NCBI GenBank assembly: GCA_020832465.1
Contig: JAFIER010000012.1
Coordinates: forward strand, 1 to 34,541
Length of the DNA: 34,541 nt
Source: Bernardetiaceae bacterium
Lineage (GTDB): Bacteria; Bacteroidota; Bacteroidia; Cytophagales; Bernardetiaceae
Direction: 5' to 3'
The position numbers and the translations under genes are program-made. This document shows positions 23,806 through 32,288 of the stretch, in pieces (position 1 is the stretch's first letter; the number at the start of each line of letters is the position of its first letter). Under the pieces are notes generated by a model that worked only from the letters and a program-made list of their open reading frames with translations, did no database searches and was not told where the DNA came from.

Positions 23806-23911
23806 TGCCATCCAGAAATAACATTTCTTTGAGAAATGTTATTTTCTAAGCCCATTTTGCCATAACGTGGGGTTTGCAAACCCCACGTTATGGAAAAATG
23901 TATAGTAATAT
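23806..23911 (-). repeat. Family C palindromic element, full form
   Basis: Read on the minus strand it begins TACTATACATTTTT, then has a perfect 34-bp palindrome at 23860-23893 (17-bp halves around TTTGCAAA) and then the core hairpin at 23814-23847, which has one extra T. This is the best-preserved full copy in the window. Confidence 0.75.
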
Positions 23912-23936
23912 GATTACTCAATTATATTGCACTGCA

Positions 23937-24929
23937 CTACTCGCTTAAAACCCAAGCATTAGGGTAAGTATTAAGGATACGGTCGAGTGCATTTTTCGCT
24001 TCTTGCTTAGTATTATAAGACTCGAGTGCAATACGCAATCTTCCACTTTCAGAACTTGGCAAAATACGTGCATCAGCAAATCCTGCATTTTGGACATCAC
24101 TTAGTGCGCTATTTGCATAATTATCAGAGCCGTAGCTACCGTATATAATATGAAAGCTTCCTGTATTTGTATTGTTGTTGTTGTTGTTGTTGTTGTTTGA
24201 GGGTTTCGGTGTTTCCTCTTTTATAACTACAGTTTCTTCTGTTGGCTGCTCGTTTGATTTTTGTTCTTGCGTTGTTGTTGTTTTATCTTTATTATCGAGG
24301 TGTGAGAGGTCTGCTTTTGCCCAGTTTTCGAGGTCATCTGCGCAGTAAGAAGGCGAGGGTAATGGATCTTTTTTCTCACCGACCCATATTACCACCCAGT
24401 CTTCATATACAGCAAGCCCTATGGCAGTCCAGTCAAAGTCTTTCCAGTCTCCTTTATTGGCGAGGATATCGAGTTCGTTTCCTCCTTTTTTCCATTCGTT
24501 CACGACTTGTCTTACTCTTTTTTTACCGTAATATACGATTTCGTAGGCTTCACCAGCGTATCCACTTACTTCTTTGGCTTTTTTCCACATGCAATTTGCA
24601 TCTTCGGGTTTTGTAGTGTGGCAGCATGCAGTCCATTTTCCATCACCTTGGTCAGACCAGCTATGTACAGTACAGTCATCATTTTGTTTATAATGATTAG
24701 CAAGGTCTCTGGCGTGCATTTTAGCCGTATAAGTTAGTGCTTTTGATATTGGAATTTGGTGTTGCTGAAAAGTATTTCTGAGGTCATCAATGGCCTGATA
24801 GAGTTGCATTTCGTCTTGTATGAGGCAGAGGTCTTCGGGCACTTTTTGCGCATTTACCTTTGCAAAAGAAAATAGAAGTAGGCACAAAATACTTGCAAAT
24901 TGTACATTAAATAAATGGCTTTGGGTCAT
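23937..24929 (-). CDS. CAP (SCP-like) domain and SPOR domain secreted protein
   Basis: A 330-residue secreted protein. I chose the ATG at 24927-24929, which begins a good signal peptide (cleavage near KVNAQK); the frame opens three codons earlier at a TTG. The N-terminal CAP domain (about 30-190) has LTYTAKMHARDLANHY, CTVHSWSD and VNEWKKGG. It includes several cysteines (CTVHS, CCHTT, CMWKK), which could form disulphides. A linker (about 200-245) is rich in Lys, Thr, Glu and Asn and ends in a run of nine Asn. The C-terminal SPOR domain (about 250-330) binds denuded peptidoglycan in its family. A secreted cell-wall-associated role follows by inference. The Asn run is encoded by a trinucleotide repeat at 24172-24198. 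Confidence 0.87.
   Translation of the reverse strand: MTQSHLFNVQFASILCLLLFSFAKVNAQKVPEDLCLIQDEMQLYQAIDDLRNTFQQHQIPISKALTYTAKMHARDLANHYKQNDDCTVHSWSDQGDGKWTACCHTTKPEDANCMWKKAKEVSGYAGEAYEIVYYGKKRVRQVVNEWKKGGNELDILANKGDWKDFDWTAIGLAVYEDWVVIWVGEKKDPLPSPSYCADDLENWAKADLSHLDNKDKTTTTQEQKSNEQPTEETVVIKEETPKPSNNNNNNNNNTNTGSFHIIYGSYGSDNYANSALSDVQNAGFADARILPSSESGRLRIALESYNTKQEAKNALDRILNTYPNAWVLSE
24172..24198 (-). repeat. Trinucleotide microsatellite (TTG/CAA)n coding poly-Asn
   Basis: Eight TTG units on the plus strand encode Asn (AAC) codons on the minus strand in the linker of the CAP-SPOR protein. A change of whole units would keep the frame. Confidence 0.9.
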
Positions 24930-24964
24930 GGTTTTCAATTTTAAAAATCTAAGTTATTTTGTAT

Positions 24965-25477
24965 TTATTTGAGTAATTTTTTTGCTTTGGCATAATCGAT
25001 AAGAATTTCAATATCACGAGGGTGTTGAAAATCAGCTTTGGGGAGCAAAAAAGTCAAATACTTATTTTTATAAATCAGAATCCAGTTGTGTAATACCCTA
25101 AATCTATAAATCCGTTCCCATTGATAGCTACTTTTGGAGTAGCTTGTCAGGATACTAATTTCGCTTGTATCGAAGTGATAGGTTACGGGTTTTGAGAGTG
25201 TAGAGTCTGAATGAAAATAGTAATAAGTTCTTATTAACGTATGCAAAGGCAATACCAAAAATATCAATGTAAGGTAAGTAGCCATTAAAATAAGTTGCCA
25301 ATTAGCTACATCTTCGAAACCAGTAGGCTCGAGCGCACGTTCTATTAGGGATATAGAAAATCCTACTGCTAACACAAGCCCTAAGATTACAAGGCGGCTT
25401 CTAATGAGTAAAGCAAAATTGAGTTTAAGATATTTGAGTAGCGTCATTTCTACGCGTACTGTAACGTTTTTTTCCAT
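24965..25477 (-). CDS. YcxB-like membrane protein
   Basis: A 170-residue protein with two membrane helices at about 27-45 and 63-86 and a soluble C-terminal domain. The latter has the family pattern of YcxB-like proteins: YHFDTSEISILTSYSKSSY, then WERIYRFRVLHNWILIYKN, then FLLPKADF. The function of the family is unknown. The start is the ATG at 25475-25477. The stop lies just upstream of the CAP-SPOR gene (36-nt gap), so the two may be co-transcribed. Confidence 0.72.
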   Translation of the reverse strand: MEKNVTVRVEMTLLKYLKLNFALLIRSRLVILGLVLAVGFSISLIERALEPTGFEDVANWQLILMATYLTLIFLVLPLHTLIRTYYYFHSDSTLSKPVTYHFDTSEISILTSYSKSSYQWERIYRFRVLHNWILIYKNKYLTFLLPKADFQHPRDIEILIDYAKAKKLLK

Positions 25478-25501
25478 ATAAATATATAGCGATTTATTGT
25501 A

Positions 25502-25595
25502 TTAAGCACCAATGCTTTTTTATTATTTCAGCAGGTGTCTGTTTATGAGCCTATTAAATAACTAAAAAGGGCTGTTATTTTTGTACCCTTACTTA
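25502..25595 (+). repeat. Family D dispersed repeat, copy 2
   Basis: Inverted copy of the 94-bp repeat at 6197-6290. It lies between the YcxB-like gene start and the DinB stop, so it is not a shared promoter of a conserved gene. Confidence 0.85.
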
Positions 25596-25661
25596 TTATC
25601 GTTTACTGTTGTTTGAAAACAAAGTTTGTGCCTTGTTTAATCATTGATTGGGATATGATTG

Positions 25662-26267
25662 TCAAAGATTTTCATACACATTAGCAAATGTTTCTTTGAC
25701 TTTGCTTAGTTCGGGCTGTGCGGCGAGTAGTTTTTGAATCTGAACAAAATGCCTTTCGTTATGCAAAACAACAATTTCGAATGCAGAGCCCATGCGCATG
25801 CGTATTAGTTTGAAAAGAGGCATAGGTATTTTTGCTTTTTTAAGGTCTATGCCATCGGCTTCAAGGCATAGCTTTTTGAGGTGCGCTAACTGCTTTTCAA
25901 AATCATCAATTACTTTCGGCATAAGCGTAAGCTCTCTAAGATTGGGGCGCAGCGATAGGGGTGCGGGAATAGATTTATGATTTTGAGGTTTAATTTGATG
26001 AATAAACTGAATTTCTGCCCAGCTGGGCTTATATTTATCCCTGCCCTGAATATTATTTTTTTTAGCTTCAACGATATACTTTTCAAGCATATCTATATAA
26101 CCTTGATTAGATGTAATAAGATGCCATAAGCATTCTAAAATATTCCAAGATTTAGCATCTGGTTTATATTTGAGTTGCTTGCTGTTGAGCAGGTGTAGAT
26201 GATGCGCATGCTCAATAATTACATCTATGCGTCTCGATATTTGTATAAGATGCAAATCTTTAGGCAT
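25662..26267 (-). CDS. DinB family protein
   Basis: A 201-residue protein of the DinB/DfsB four-helix-bundle superfamily, usually metal-binding and involved in thiol or damage responses. The conserved WNILECLWHLITSN segment (about 41-54) supplies the first His, and VVLHNERHFVQIQKLL near 167-182 carries the second pair (HNERH), giving the metal triad. It is soluble with no signal peptide. The actual substrate of this member is unknown. It is a single gene; the upstream nucleotidase gene ends at 26383, 115 nt away with a degenerate hairpin between. Confidence 0.8.
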   Translation of the reverse strand: MPKDLHLIQISRRIDVIIEHAHHLHLLNSKQLKYKPDAKSWNILECLWHLITSNQGYIDMLEKYIVEAKKNNIQGRDKYKPSWAEIQFIHQIKPQNHKSIPAPLSLRPNLRELTLMPKVIDDFEKQLAHLKKLCLEADGIDLKKAKIPMPLFKLIRMRMGSAFEIVVLHNERHFVQIQKLLAAQPELSKVKETFANVYENL

Positions 26268-26334
26268 AATATTAGGTGTTTTGGATATTCGGTATCGTTA
26301 AAGTAAATTTTAGCACTAACATATCCACCGAGGC

Positions 26335-26359
26335 CTAACAGTTTTTGAAAATCTGTTAG
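26335..26359. terminator. Degenerate core hairpin after the nucleotidase gene
   Basis: CTAACAG (26335-26341) pairs with CTGTTAG (26353-26359), with an inner TTTT/AAAA pairing and one mismatch. It is a decayed version of the type 2 core and lies 24 nt after the nucleotidase stop. Termination is possible. Confidence 0.4.
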
Positions 26360-26382
26360 TTCTATGGTAGATTAGCGTACTT

Positions 26383-27930
26383 TTATTGCAATGATTTCAA
26401 ATATGCAATAAGCACTTTGCGTACGTCAGCCTCTATGGCTTGTGCATTTTTCGGTTGGCTTATGTTTTTTAAATCTTGATTAGTTTTGGGATTCATAAAG
26501 TTCATGTTTCGCTCATTTCCGCTAATAAGATATTCGTTTAAGCCTACAGTATAACGTTTTTCGAGGCTTAAGGGTTCATTATTGAGCGTCCAGCGATTTT
26601 CTGTTTCCTCATATCCCAAATTGGGCGAGCGGTGCAAATAGCCCCCACTACCCTTATTTTTTTCGCCTGCATCTAACAATCGTGATAGCGTGCGCCCACT
26701 CATTTCTACGGTATGCACAGCACCCGCAAAAGGCAACATACGCATAATATCATACTCACTGATACTACCCTCGAGTACATCATCTATGCGCACTGAGCCA
26801 CCTGCCATAACATATACATCGGCATCAGGCAAGGCATATTCAAGCGCACGCACAAAAAGCTGACCCGCACTGCCCTGTTTATGGCGCACTTCTGACTCGC
26901 GCAAATCTAAGGCACTATCTAAGGTTAAGAGTACATTATCAGGCTCAAAACCCTCCTCTTTAAAAATTTCCGTTGCAATTCGCATCCATTTTTGTATAAC
27001 TTGGTTCGCATTTTTTTGCAAAGGCATAGGGCGTTCTACAGAAATTAAGTCTGATAAAATGCTCAATTCTTTTGTTTTAGGATAAAAAAGTACGTGGTGC
27101 AAATAAGCAGTACGTGCATTAGCATCGGCTTTTGCAATGACTGTGCGTTCTACTTTTTCATACATATTATCGTGGTCGTGCCCTCCCATAAGTAGGCGTA
27201 GCTTTGGTACTTGCCGTGCTAACTCCCTATCTTCTCGCAAGTTGAGGTGTGTAAGTGCGACTACGCCATGCGTTATATCAGATAAGCTATCCGTAAGACG
27301 TGCTGCGGTTTGATTGACATCGGTAAAATACGTATAATCAGGATTGTTATAATCCAAACAAAGCCCAAGCATCGCTATTTTGAATGTATCACTTTCGTTA
27401 TAAGGCAGTTTAAAAACATGAGAGCGCGGCATAGGCTTACCCCTGTGCATAAAGGCTTGCCATTGGTTGCTATCAGTTTGGTGAAATACGTTCGAAGATA
27501 TCCAAGTACACTCCGACTCTTCGATGCGTGCAAGCAACTCCTCTTCTTTAATATCAAACTCATGATTACCAAAAGTTACAAAATCTACCCCTGCGGCATT
27601 CATAGCTTCTATCATCTGCCGTCCTCTTATGGCTTTTCCCTCGTATTGCAATGCGCCAAAAACAGAGGGGTTTAAAAAATCACCAGAGAGTACGAGATAA
27701 AGATTGGGATAAATTGCTTTTAAAGAATCTTTGAGATAAGCAATACGCGCCATATTGCCGTACTTTCCATCGGTGATGCCTGCAATTTCATAGACATCAT
27801 TGATGTGTAAAAAAGAAATTTCAACAATTTCTGCTTCTTGCTCTTTTTGAGTTTGTGAGCAAGCAGTAAGCAGTAATACTAAACTCAGATTATAAAATGC
27901 TACGTATAAAAGTTTGTGTAGGCGTATCAT
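26383..27930 (-). CDS. Metallophosphatase/5'-nucleotidase family lipoprotein
   Basis: A 515-residue lipoprotein of the bifunctional UDP-sugar hydrolase/5'-nucleotidase family, which removes phosphate from nucleotides outside the cell or in the periplasm. The signal ends in the lipobox LLLTAC with lipid Cys near residue 24. The metallophosphatase motifs are FLHINDVYE (Asp at 44 or so), VLSGDFLNPS, TFGNHEFD and GGHDH, giving the two-metal site. The C-terminal domain (about 330-510) has the substrate part with VYVMAGGSVRIDDVLEGSI and LLDAGEKNKGSGGYLH. The start ATG at 27928-27930 is unambiguous. It is transcribed alone and ends near a weak hairpin. Confidence 0.92.
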   Translation of the reverse strand: MIRLHKLLYVAFYNLSLVLLLTACSQTQKEQEAEIVEISFLHINDVYEIAGITDGKYGNMARIAYLKDSLKAIYPNLYLVLSGDFLNPSVFGALQYEGKAIRGRQMIEAMNAAGVDFVTFGNHEFDIKEEELLARIEESECTWISSNVFHQTDSNQWQAFMHRGKPMPRSHVFKLPYNESDTFKIAMLGLCLDYNNPDYTYFTDVNQTAARLTDSLSDITHGVVALTHLNLREDRELARQVPKLRLLMGGHDHDNMYEKVERTVIAKADANARTAYLHHVLFYPKTKELSILSDLISVERPMPLQKNANQVIQKWMRIATEIFKEEGFEPDNVLLTLDSALDLRESEVRHKQGSAGQLFVRALEYALPDADVYVMAGGSVRIDDVLEGSISEYDIMRMLPFAGAVHTVEMSGRTLSRLLDAGEKNKGSGGYLHRSPNLGYEETENRWTLNNEPLSLEKRYTVGLNEYLISGNERNMNFMNPKTNQDLKNISQPKNAQAIEADVRKVLIAYLKSLQ

Positions 27931-27996
27931 GAATTGATTTTTGTGTTAGCTATTTGATTAAATTTTCGTACTTTTTGATTTTGTAGTACTAAAATT

Positions 27997-28087
27997 GGTA
28001 GTCTTAAAGATGTAATGCTCAAAGTCTTTCAAAACTAACAGTTCTCAAAGAACTGTTAGTTCTAAGCATTACTTGTTATACACTACC
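27997..28087 (-). mobile_element. Family A MITE, 91 bp, copy 3 (inverted)
   Basis: Exact reverse complement of copies 1 and 2. The 8-bp target duplication CTAAAATT is at 27989-27996 and 28088-28095. The core hairpin is at 28031-28063. Confidence 0.95.
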
Positions 28088-28126
28088 CTAAAATTTAAAC
28101 GTAAAGCTCAACACAAAGTTTTTTGA

Positions 28127-29143
28127 TTAGTGTAAAATTTTGAATACTAACTCTTTAAGAATAGCCGCATCATTAGCAGTACTATTGATGCCTTTAGATT
28201 GTAAATCTGCTTCGCGCAAATAATGAATAATTTTTAGAATTTTGCCCGCAGAGTATTTTTGTTTGGCTAAATTGTATTCTTTGATAAAAAAAGGATTGAC
28301 TTTCAGTTTTTTAGCTAAATCATTAGCACTTGCTGCGCCATATTGGTGCATAATCAAGACTTTGCAAAAATAAGAATAAAGCGATGCGATAATCGGGATA
28401 ACAGGGTGCTCTTTCGGATTTTCAGCAAAATAATTTACCATACGGTAGGCTTTACTTACATTTTTCTGACCCAGCACACGTTGCAACTCAAAAACATTAT
28501 ACTCACGACTAATACCGATATAAGTAGAAATTGTATCGGCAGAAATCAGACTTTTAGCATCTATATTGAGTAGCATTTTATCTATCTCATTGGTAATGCG
28601 CGAGAGGTCGTTGCCAATAGACTCGGCTAAAAGATAGGAAGCATCAGGCGTAGTGCGCAGCTGTTTGGATTTAAAATATTTTTCTATCCAACCGGGCAGT
28701 GCATTATCATAAATTTTTTTAGATTCTACGAGTACGCAGTGCTTGGCAATAGATTTAGCAAGTTTAGTTTTGCCATCGAGCTTTTTATATTTGTAAGCAA
28801 ATACTAAAACTGTGGAAGGTACGGGCTTTTCAATATAAGATTCTAACAATTTTCGGGCACCCGCCTTATTAAAATCAGATACTTCTTGCGCCTCACGCAC
28901 AATAACAGTTTGACGCTCGGACATCACAGGAAAACGACGTGCAAAACTCAATATATCCTTCATTTGCACATCTTTTCCATAAATAACCGTTTGGTTAAAA
29001 CCTTTCTCGCCATTATTGAGCGCATTCTCCTCGATATAATCGGTTATCAAATCGATATAATAAGGCTCATCACCTTGCAAAAAATACAAAGGTGAGTATT
29101 TACCTGCCTTTAACGCTTCTAATACTTTATCGGGTTTGTCCAT
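28127..29143 (-). CDS. holA: DNA polymerase III subunit delta
   Basis: The delta subunit opens the sliding clamp within the clamp-loader complex during replication. At 338 residues it has the usual length. The N-terminal domain shows GKYSPLYFLQGDEPYYIDLITDYIEENAL, the family start. The central AAA-like part includes TVLVFAYKYKKLDGKTKLAKSI and the region LLAESIGNDLSRITNEIDKMLL; the C-terminal collar domain follows. It is soluble. The start is the ATG at 29141-29143. A family C element lies between its start and the membrane protein gene upstream. Confidence 0.93.
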   Translation of the reverse strand: MDKPDKVLEALKAGKYSPLYFLQGDEPYYIDLITDYIEENALNNGEKGFNQTVIYGKDVQMKDILSFARRFPVMSERQTVIVREAQEVSDFNKAGARKLLESYIEKPVPSTVLVFAYKYKKLDGKTKLAKSIAKHCVLVESKKIYDNALPGWIEKYFKSKQLRTTPDASYLLAESIGNDLSRITNEIDKMLLNIDAKSLISADTISTYIGISREYNVFELQRVLGQKNVSKAYRMVNYFAENPKEHPVIPIIASLYSYFCKVLIMHQYGAASANDLAKKLKVNPFFIKEYNLAKQKYSAGKILKIIHYLREADLQSKGINSTANDAAILKELVFKILH

Positions 29144-29212
29144 AATTCGGTTTGCGGTGTCTTTGTAGAAAACATGCGCAATATAATTGAATTTGTTTTA
29201 TAGACAAAATTA

Positions 29213-29329
29213 TACCACTATACATTTTTGCATAGCGTGGGGTTTGCAAACCAAAATCCATGCAAAAATGGGCTTAGCAATAACAGGTCTCAAAGAAATG
29301 TTATTGCGCCTAGCGAATGTATAGTAGTA
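29213..29329 (+). repeat. Family C palindromic element
   Basis: It begins TACCACTATACATT and ends with the near-inverse AATGTATAGTAGTA. The inner palindrome around GGGGTTTGCAAACC is imperfect on its right arm; the core (about 29277-29305) is decayed. ACAAAAT lies on both sides but not at matching distances, so no target duplication is claimed. Confidence 0.65.
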
Positions 29330-29342
29330 GGAAACAAAATAA

Positions 29343-30464
29343 TTAACGGCTTTGCGAAACTTTGGATTGAGAATCCCAAGATAGCCCAACACTTACAACC
29401 TCATTATAAGTGCGAAAATCTAAAGCATTTTTATAAAAACGAAAGCCCGAAAAAAGTATAAAAACCACTAAAAACATCATAAAAACATACTTTATATCCA
29501 ACCAACGGCGCATAAACCATTCTATCACAAAAACAATAAGCAATACAAAAAAGGGATAAACCACTGCCAAAAGCCGTGCTAACTCTGCTACTTGCAAATG
29601 AAAAATACCCAAAAACAAAATATAACCCACAACAACTACATACAAACTCCGAAAACGAAAATTTTGTACAAAAGCAAAGAATAATACTAACACAATTAAA
29701 AATAAATATTCGCTATATGGCAGCACAGCGGGCAAAAAATTATAACTATAATGTTGAAATACAGACCACAAACGCTCATAATAAGCACGCTCGGGCGCGG
29801 CTATATCCCAAAGGTCGCGCCACCAATTACTCTGCACAACGACATAAACATTCCATAGCGCAGAAGGAAAAAAAAGCAATACAATACGCCACAAAAAAGA
29901 GCGATTAAGACGTGGAAGTCCGCTACCTATAATCCAAAAAAATACTAAAACCAACCCCACATTACGCACAAGCATAAGCATTATACCCAAAAAAATAACT
30001 AAAAGACTTAGCTTTTCTCTCGCATAAAAATAACAAAAAGCAGCAAAAAAACCCATAAAAACCGATTCAGACCATAAAAAATGAGATACCAAAAGCAGGG
30101 GGGGCGCAGAGGCAAGCAATAGCGTAAAAGCCCAGCGTGCAAAGTTCGTAACCAGAAAAGAATCCGATAATTTGAGTAAAAAATAAAATGCACCACCCAT
30201 AAATAAAATATTCAAAATAGCCGCCCAAAGGCGAATATGGACAATACCAACGGATAAAATTACAGGATAAAGTGGTGCCCAGTGCGTAAAGGCACTCCCA
30301 TCAGGATTTTGAAGCTGCGCATGCGCAGCAAAACTTTGTGCCGCTGCTTCATAAAAATAGCTATCGTTTGTGTATCGCAAACCCGCACCCCAGACTACAA
30401 TATAAGACCAAGCCAAAAAAAATAACAAACAAGCAAACAGCCAACGCACTAAAAGGTTGTTCAT
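29343..30464 (-). CDS. Multipass membrane protein, GT-C glycosyltransferase-like
   Basis: A 373-residue membrane protein with about ten hydrophobic helices. The first external loop has YTNDSYFYEAAAQSFAAHA, which resembles the Asp-containing loop of GT-C fold enzymes that use polyprenyl-phosphate sugars (PMT/GT39-like). The protein is shorter than classic family members and lacks a clear C-terminal soluble domain. It could add a sugar to an envelope glycan or lipid; the substrate is unknown. The start is the ATG at 30462-30464. The C-terminus ends right next to a family C element. Confidence 0.55.
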   Translation of the reverse strand: MNNLLVRWLFACLLFFLAWSYIVVWGAGLRYTNDSYFYEAAAQSFAAHAQLQNPDGSAFTHWAPLYPVILSVGIVHIRLWAAILNILFMGGAFYFLLKLSDSFLVTNFARWAFTLLLASAPPLLLVSHFLWSESVFMGFFAAFCYFYAREKLSLLVIFLGIMLMLVRNVGLVLVFFWIIGSGLPRLNRSFLWRIVLLFFPSALWNVYVVVQSNWWRDLWDIAAPERAYYERLWSVFQHYSYNFLPAVLPYSEYLFLIVLVLFFAFVQNFRFRSLYVVVVGYILFLGIFHLQVAELARLLAVVYPFFVLLIVFVIEWFMRRWLDIKYVFMMFLVVFILFSGFRFYKNALDFRTYNEVVSVGLSWDSQSKVSQSR

Positions 30465-30473
30465 GGATATTTC

Positions 30474-30572
30474 GGGTGTACGTCAAGTTGGTAAATCGAC
30501 TTAGGACGATTCAAAACTAACAGTTTTTCGAAAACTGTTAGTTATTGATAATTAGTAAATTTTAGAACTAAC
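30474..30572 (+). mobile_element. Family B element, right end truncated
   Basis: Its left end (GGGTGTACGTCAAGTTGG) and interior follow the inverted copy at 32166-32288 up to about ATTAGTAAAT. After that the right terminal repeat is missing and replaced by another palindrome. The core is at 30513-30545. Confidence 0.75.
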
Positions 30573-30603
30573 AGTTCTGGCAGAACTGTTAGTTCTAAAA
30601 TTT
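30557..30603. repeat. Perfect 47-nt palindrome with 23-bp arms
   Basis: The two 23-nt arms (30557-30579 and 30581-30603) are perfect complements around a single G. It contains the type 2 core (AGAAC-TAACA-GTTCT). It lies 27 nt after the Sel1 gene stop on the minus strand and may function as a terminator. Confidence 0.85.
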
Positions 30604-30630
30604 AACTGTTAGTTTGCGTTTATTCATTAT

Positions 30631-32070
30631 TCATCTATTGATAAGCAGTGCATATTCTCTGGGGAGTTTGTGTCCTAAGTTATCAGCTAATTTAAATTTA
30701 TTGATAGCTAATTCTCTTTTTTGATTTTCCCAATATGCTTTACCGAGATAATAAAAACCTTCACCATCTTTATTTTTCACATTCACATATCGCTCTAAAA
30801 GAAGTACAGATTCACTTATACTTGCTTGAGGGATTTGATTTTCTAAATGAATAATACCCAAGTATTTTAATACTTCGGGATAGTATTGCGGTGCTACACG
30901 CTGAAATAATCTATAAGCCTTTACAATATTTTTTTCTACACCATAACTCCCTGTCCAATACATTTTTCCGAGTATAAACATGGCTTTTTGATTACCAATT
31001 TCAGCCATAATTTCTAAATCGCTAATAGGCATATCTTCTCTTGCCCAATCTTTAAAGAGTTTACTCCTAAGTGCATCTTTGGCTGCGCTATGTCCGGCGG
31101 CGGCGGCTTCTAAGAAATAAGAAGCGGCTTTACTTTCACCATTTTTTTGATTTTGGTAATACAATCCTAAATTATAGGCTTGTGCAGCACTATTAGCTAT
31201 TTTATACGTAGATTTATTGTTTTTACTATTCACTAATTCCGCATCTTCTTTATCCATTCTTTTTCCATATTTTGCTATCACAGCAGGTGCTTGGGCATGT
31301 CCTTGTGCAGCGGCTTTTTCTAAAATTAGAATAGCTTTATTGACATTTTGCTCACCTAAAGTACCTTTTTCGTAAGCTATACCCAATAAATAAAGTGCGT
31401 CCGTATGTCCTTTATCGGCAGCTTGCTCAAGCCAATGGAGCGCTTGCTGTTTATCACTTTCGGATTTATTTCTATTTTTATAATAGTGTTTTGCTAAATG
31501 ATATTGCGCAGCGGCATCATCATTTTTAGCTTTAAAAGTGATAATATCCAAACTATTATCTGGAGTTTTATAGTGCTCTAAGGGGAGATAAGTCAGTGCA
31601 ATAGCAGCTTCTTTGTTATCTGCTTTCCATGCTTTGAGATAATAATCAATAGCCACGTACATATTAGCGGGCAGGAGCTGCCCCTCTTCGTAAAATACGC
31701 CCATTCTATAAAGCGCCTCCGGACTACCATAAGTAGCGGCTTTCTGATAATAGTACAAAGACTTTTGATTGTCTATTTCGCCTAAATTTCCATTTTCATG
31801 TAGCATAGCAGCCCTTAAAAGTGCTGGTGCATAGTTCTGCTCCGCAGCCTCTTCGTAGTAAGCAAGCGCAGCGTGATAGTAACGAAGTTCTTGTTGTGCT
31901 TCTAATTGTTTGCCTTTGCGATATTTTTCAGAAGCATTTTGTGTATTTTGAAATCCACTACTTGTATGAAACTCGCCCTGCGCCTCTACCCTATTTTCTA
32001 AGGCGATAAACACTCCGCAAAGTATCAAAAAGATGCTGACTTTATGGCTTAAAAAAGTAAATTTTTCCAT
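30631..32070 (-). CDS. Secreted Sel1-like repeat protein
   Basis: A 479-residue secreted protein with a signal peptide (about 1-31, cleavage near VEAQG) and Sel1-like TPR repeats over most of the length. Units start at YYEEAAEQNYAPALLRAAML, followed by LYYYQKAATYGSPEALYRMG, AIDYYLKAWKADNKEAAI, LHWLEQAADKGHTDALYLLG, and others. Sel1 proteins act as adaptors, often outside the cytoplasm in signalling or host contacts. No catalytic motif is visible. The start is the ATG at 32068-32070. It is the only gene of this stretch and stands between two family B elements. Confidence 0.88.
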   Translation of the reverse strand: MEKFTFLSHKVSIFLILCGVFIALENRVEAQGEFHTSSGFQNTQNASEKYRKGKQLEAQQELRYYHAALAYYEEAAEQNYAPALLRAAMLHENGNLGEIDNQKSLYYYQKAATYGSPEALYRMGVFYEEGQLLPANMYVAIDYYLKAWKADNKEAAIALTYLPLEHYKTPDNSLDIITFKAKNDDAAAQYHLAKHYYKNRNKSESDKQQALHWLEQAADKGHTDALYLLGIAYEKGTLGEQNVNKAILILEKAAAQGHAQAPAVIAKYGKRMDKEDAELVNSKNNKSTYKIANSAAQAYNLGLYYQNQKNGESKAASYFLEAAAAGHSAAKDALRSKLFKDWAREDMPISDLEIMAEIGNQKAMFILGKMYWTGSYGVEKNIVKAYRLFQRVAPQYYPEVLKYLGIIHLENQIPQASISESVLLLERYVNVKNKDGEGFYYLGKAYWENQKRELAINKFKLADNLGHKLPREYALLINR

Positions 32071-32165
32071 TGTTCCTGTGTTTTTGTTATGAGTATAAAA
32101 TGAGACTTGACCTAATTACCTAATAAACTAAAAATTCGTTTTGTATTTGCATATCCGAATAAATG

Positions 32166-32288
32166 GGGTGTACGACAACTTTGCTAAATTAGCTCCGAAA
32201 TACTTACTAATCATCAAGAACTAACAGTTTTCGAAAAACTGTTAGTTCTGACACTATCTAAGTCGATTTACCAACTTGACGTACACCC
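32166..32288 (-). mobile_element. Family B MITE-like element, 123 bp, with 8-bp target duplication
   Basis: It begins GGGTGTACGACAACTTTG and ends CAAGTTGACGTACACCC (read on the plus strand). An 8-bp flanking repeat AATAAATG (32158-32165) and AATAAGTG (32289-32296) differs at one base. The core at 32217-32249 is type 2, whereas the related element at 6499-6600 has type 1. Confidence 0.85.

Noticed and set aside
29204-29340. ACAAAAT on both sides of the family C element as a target duplication
   Set aside because: The two copies lie at different distances from the element ends, so they do not define a clean insertion.
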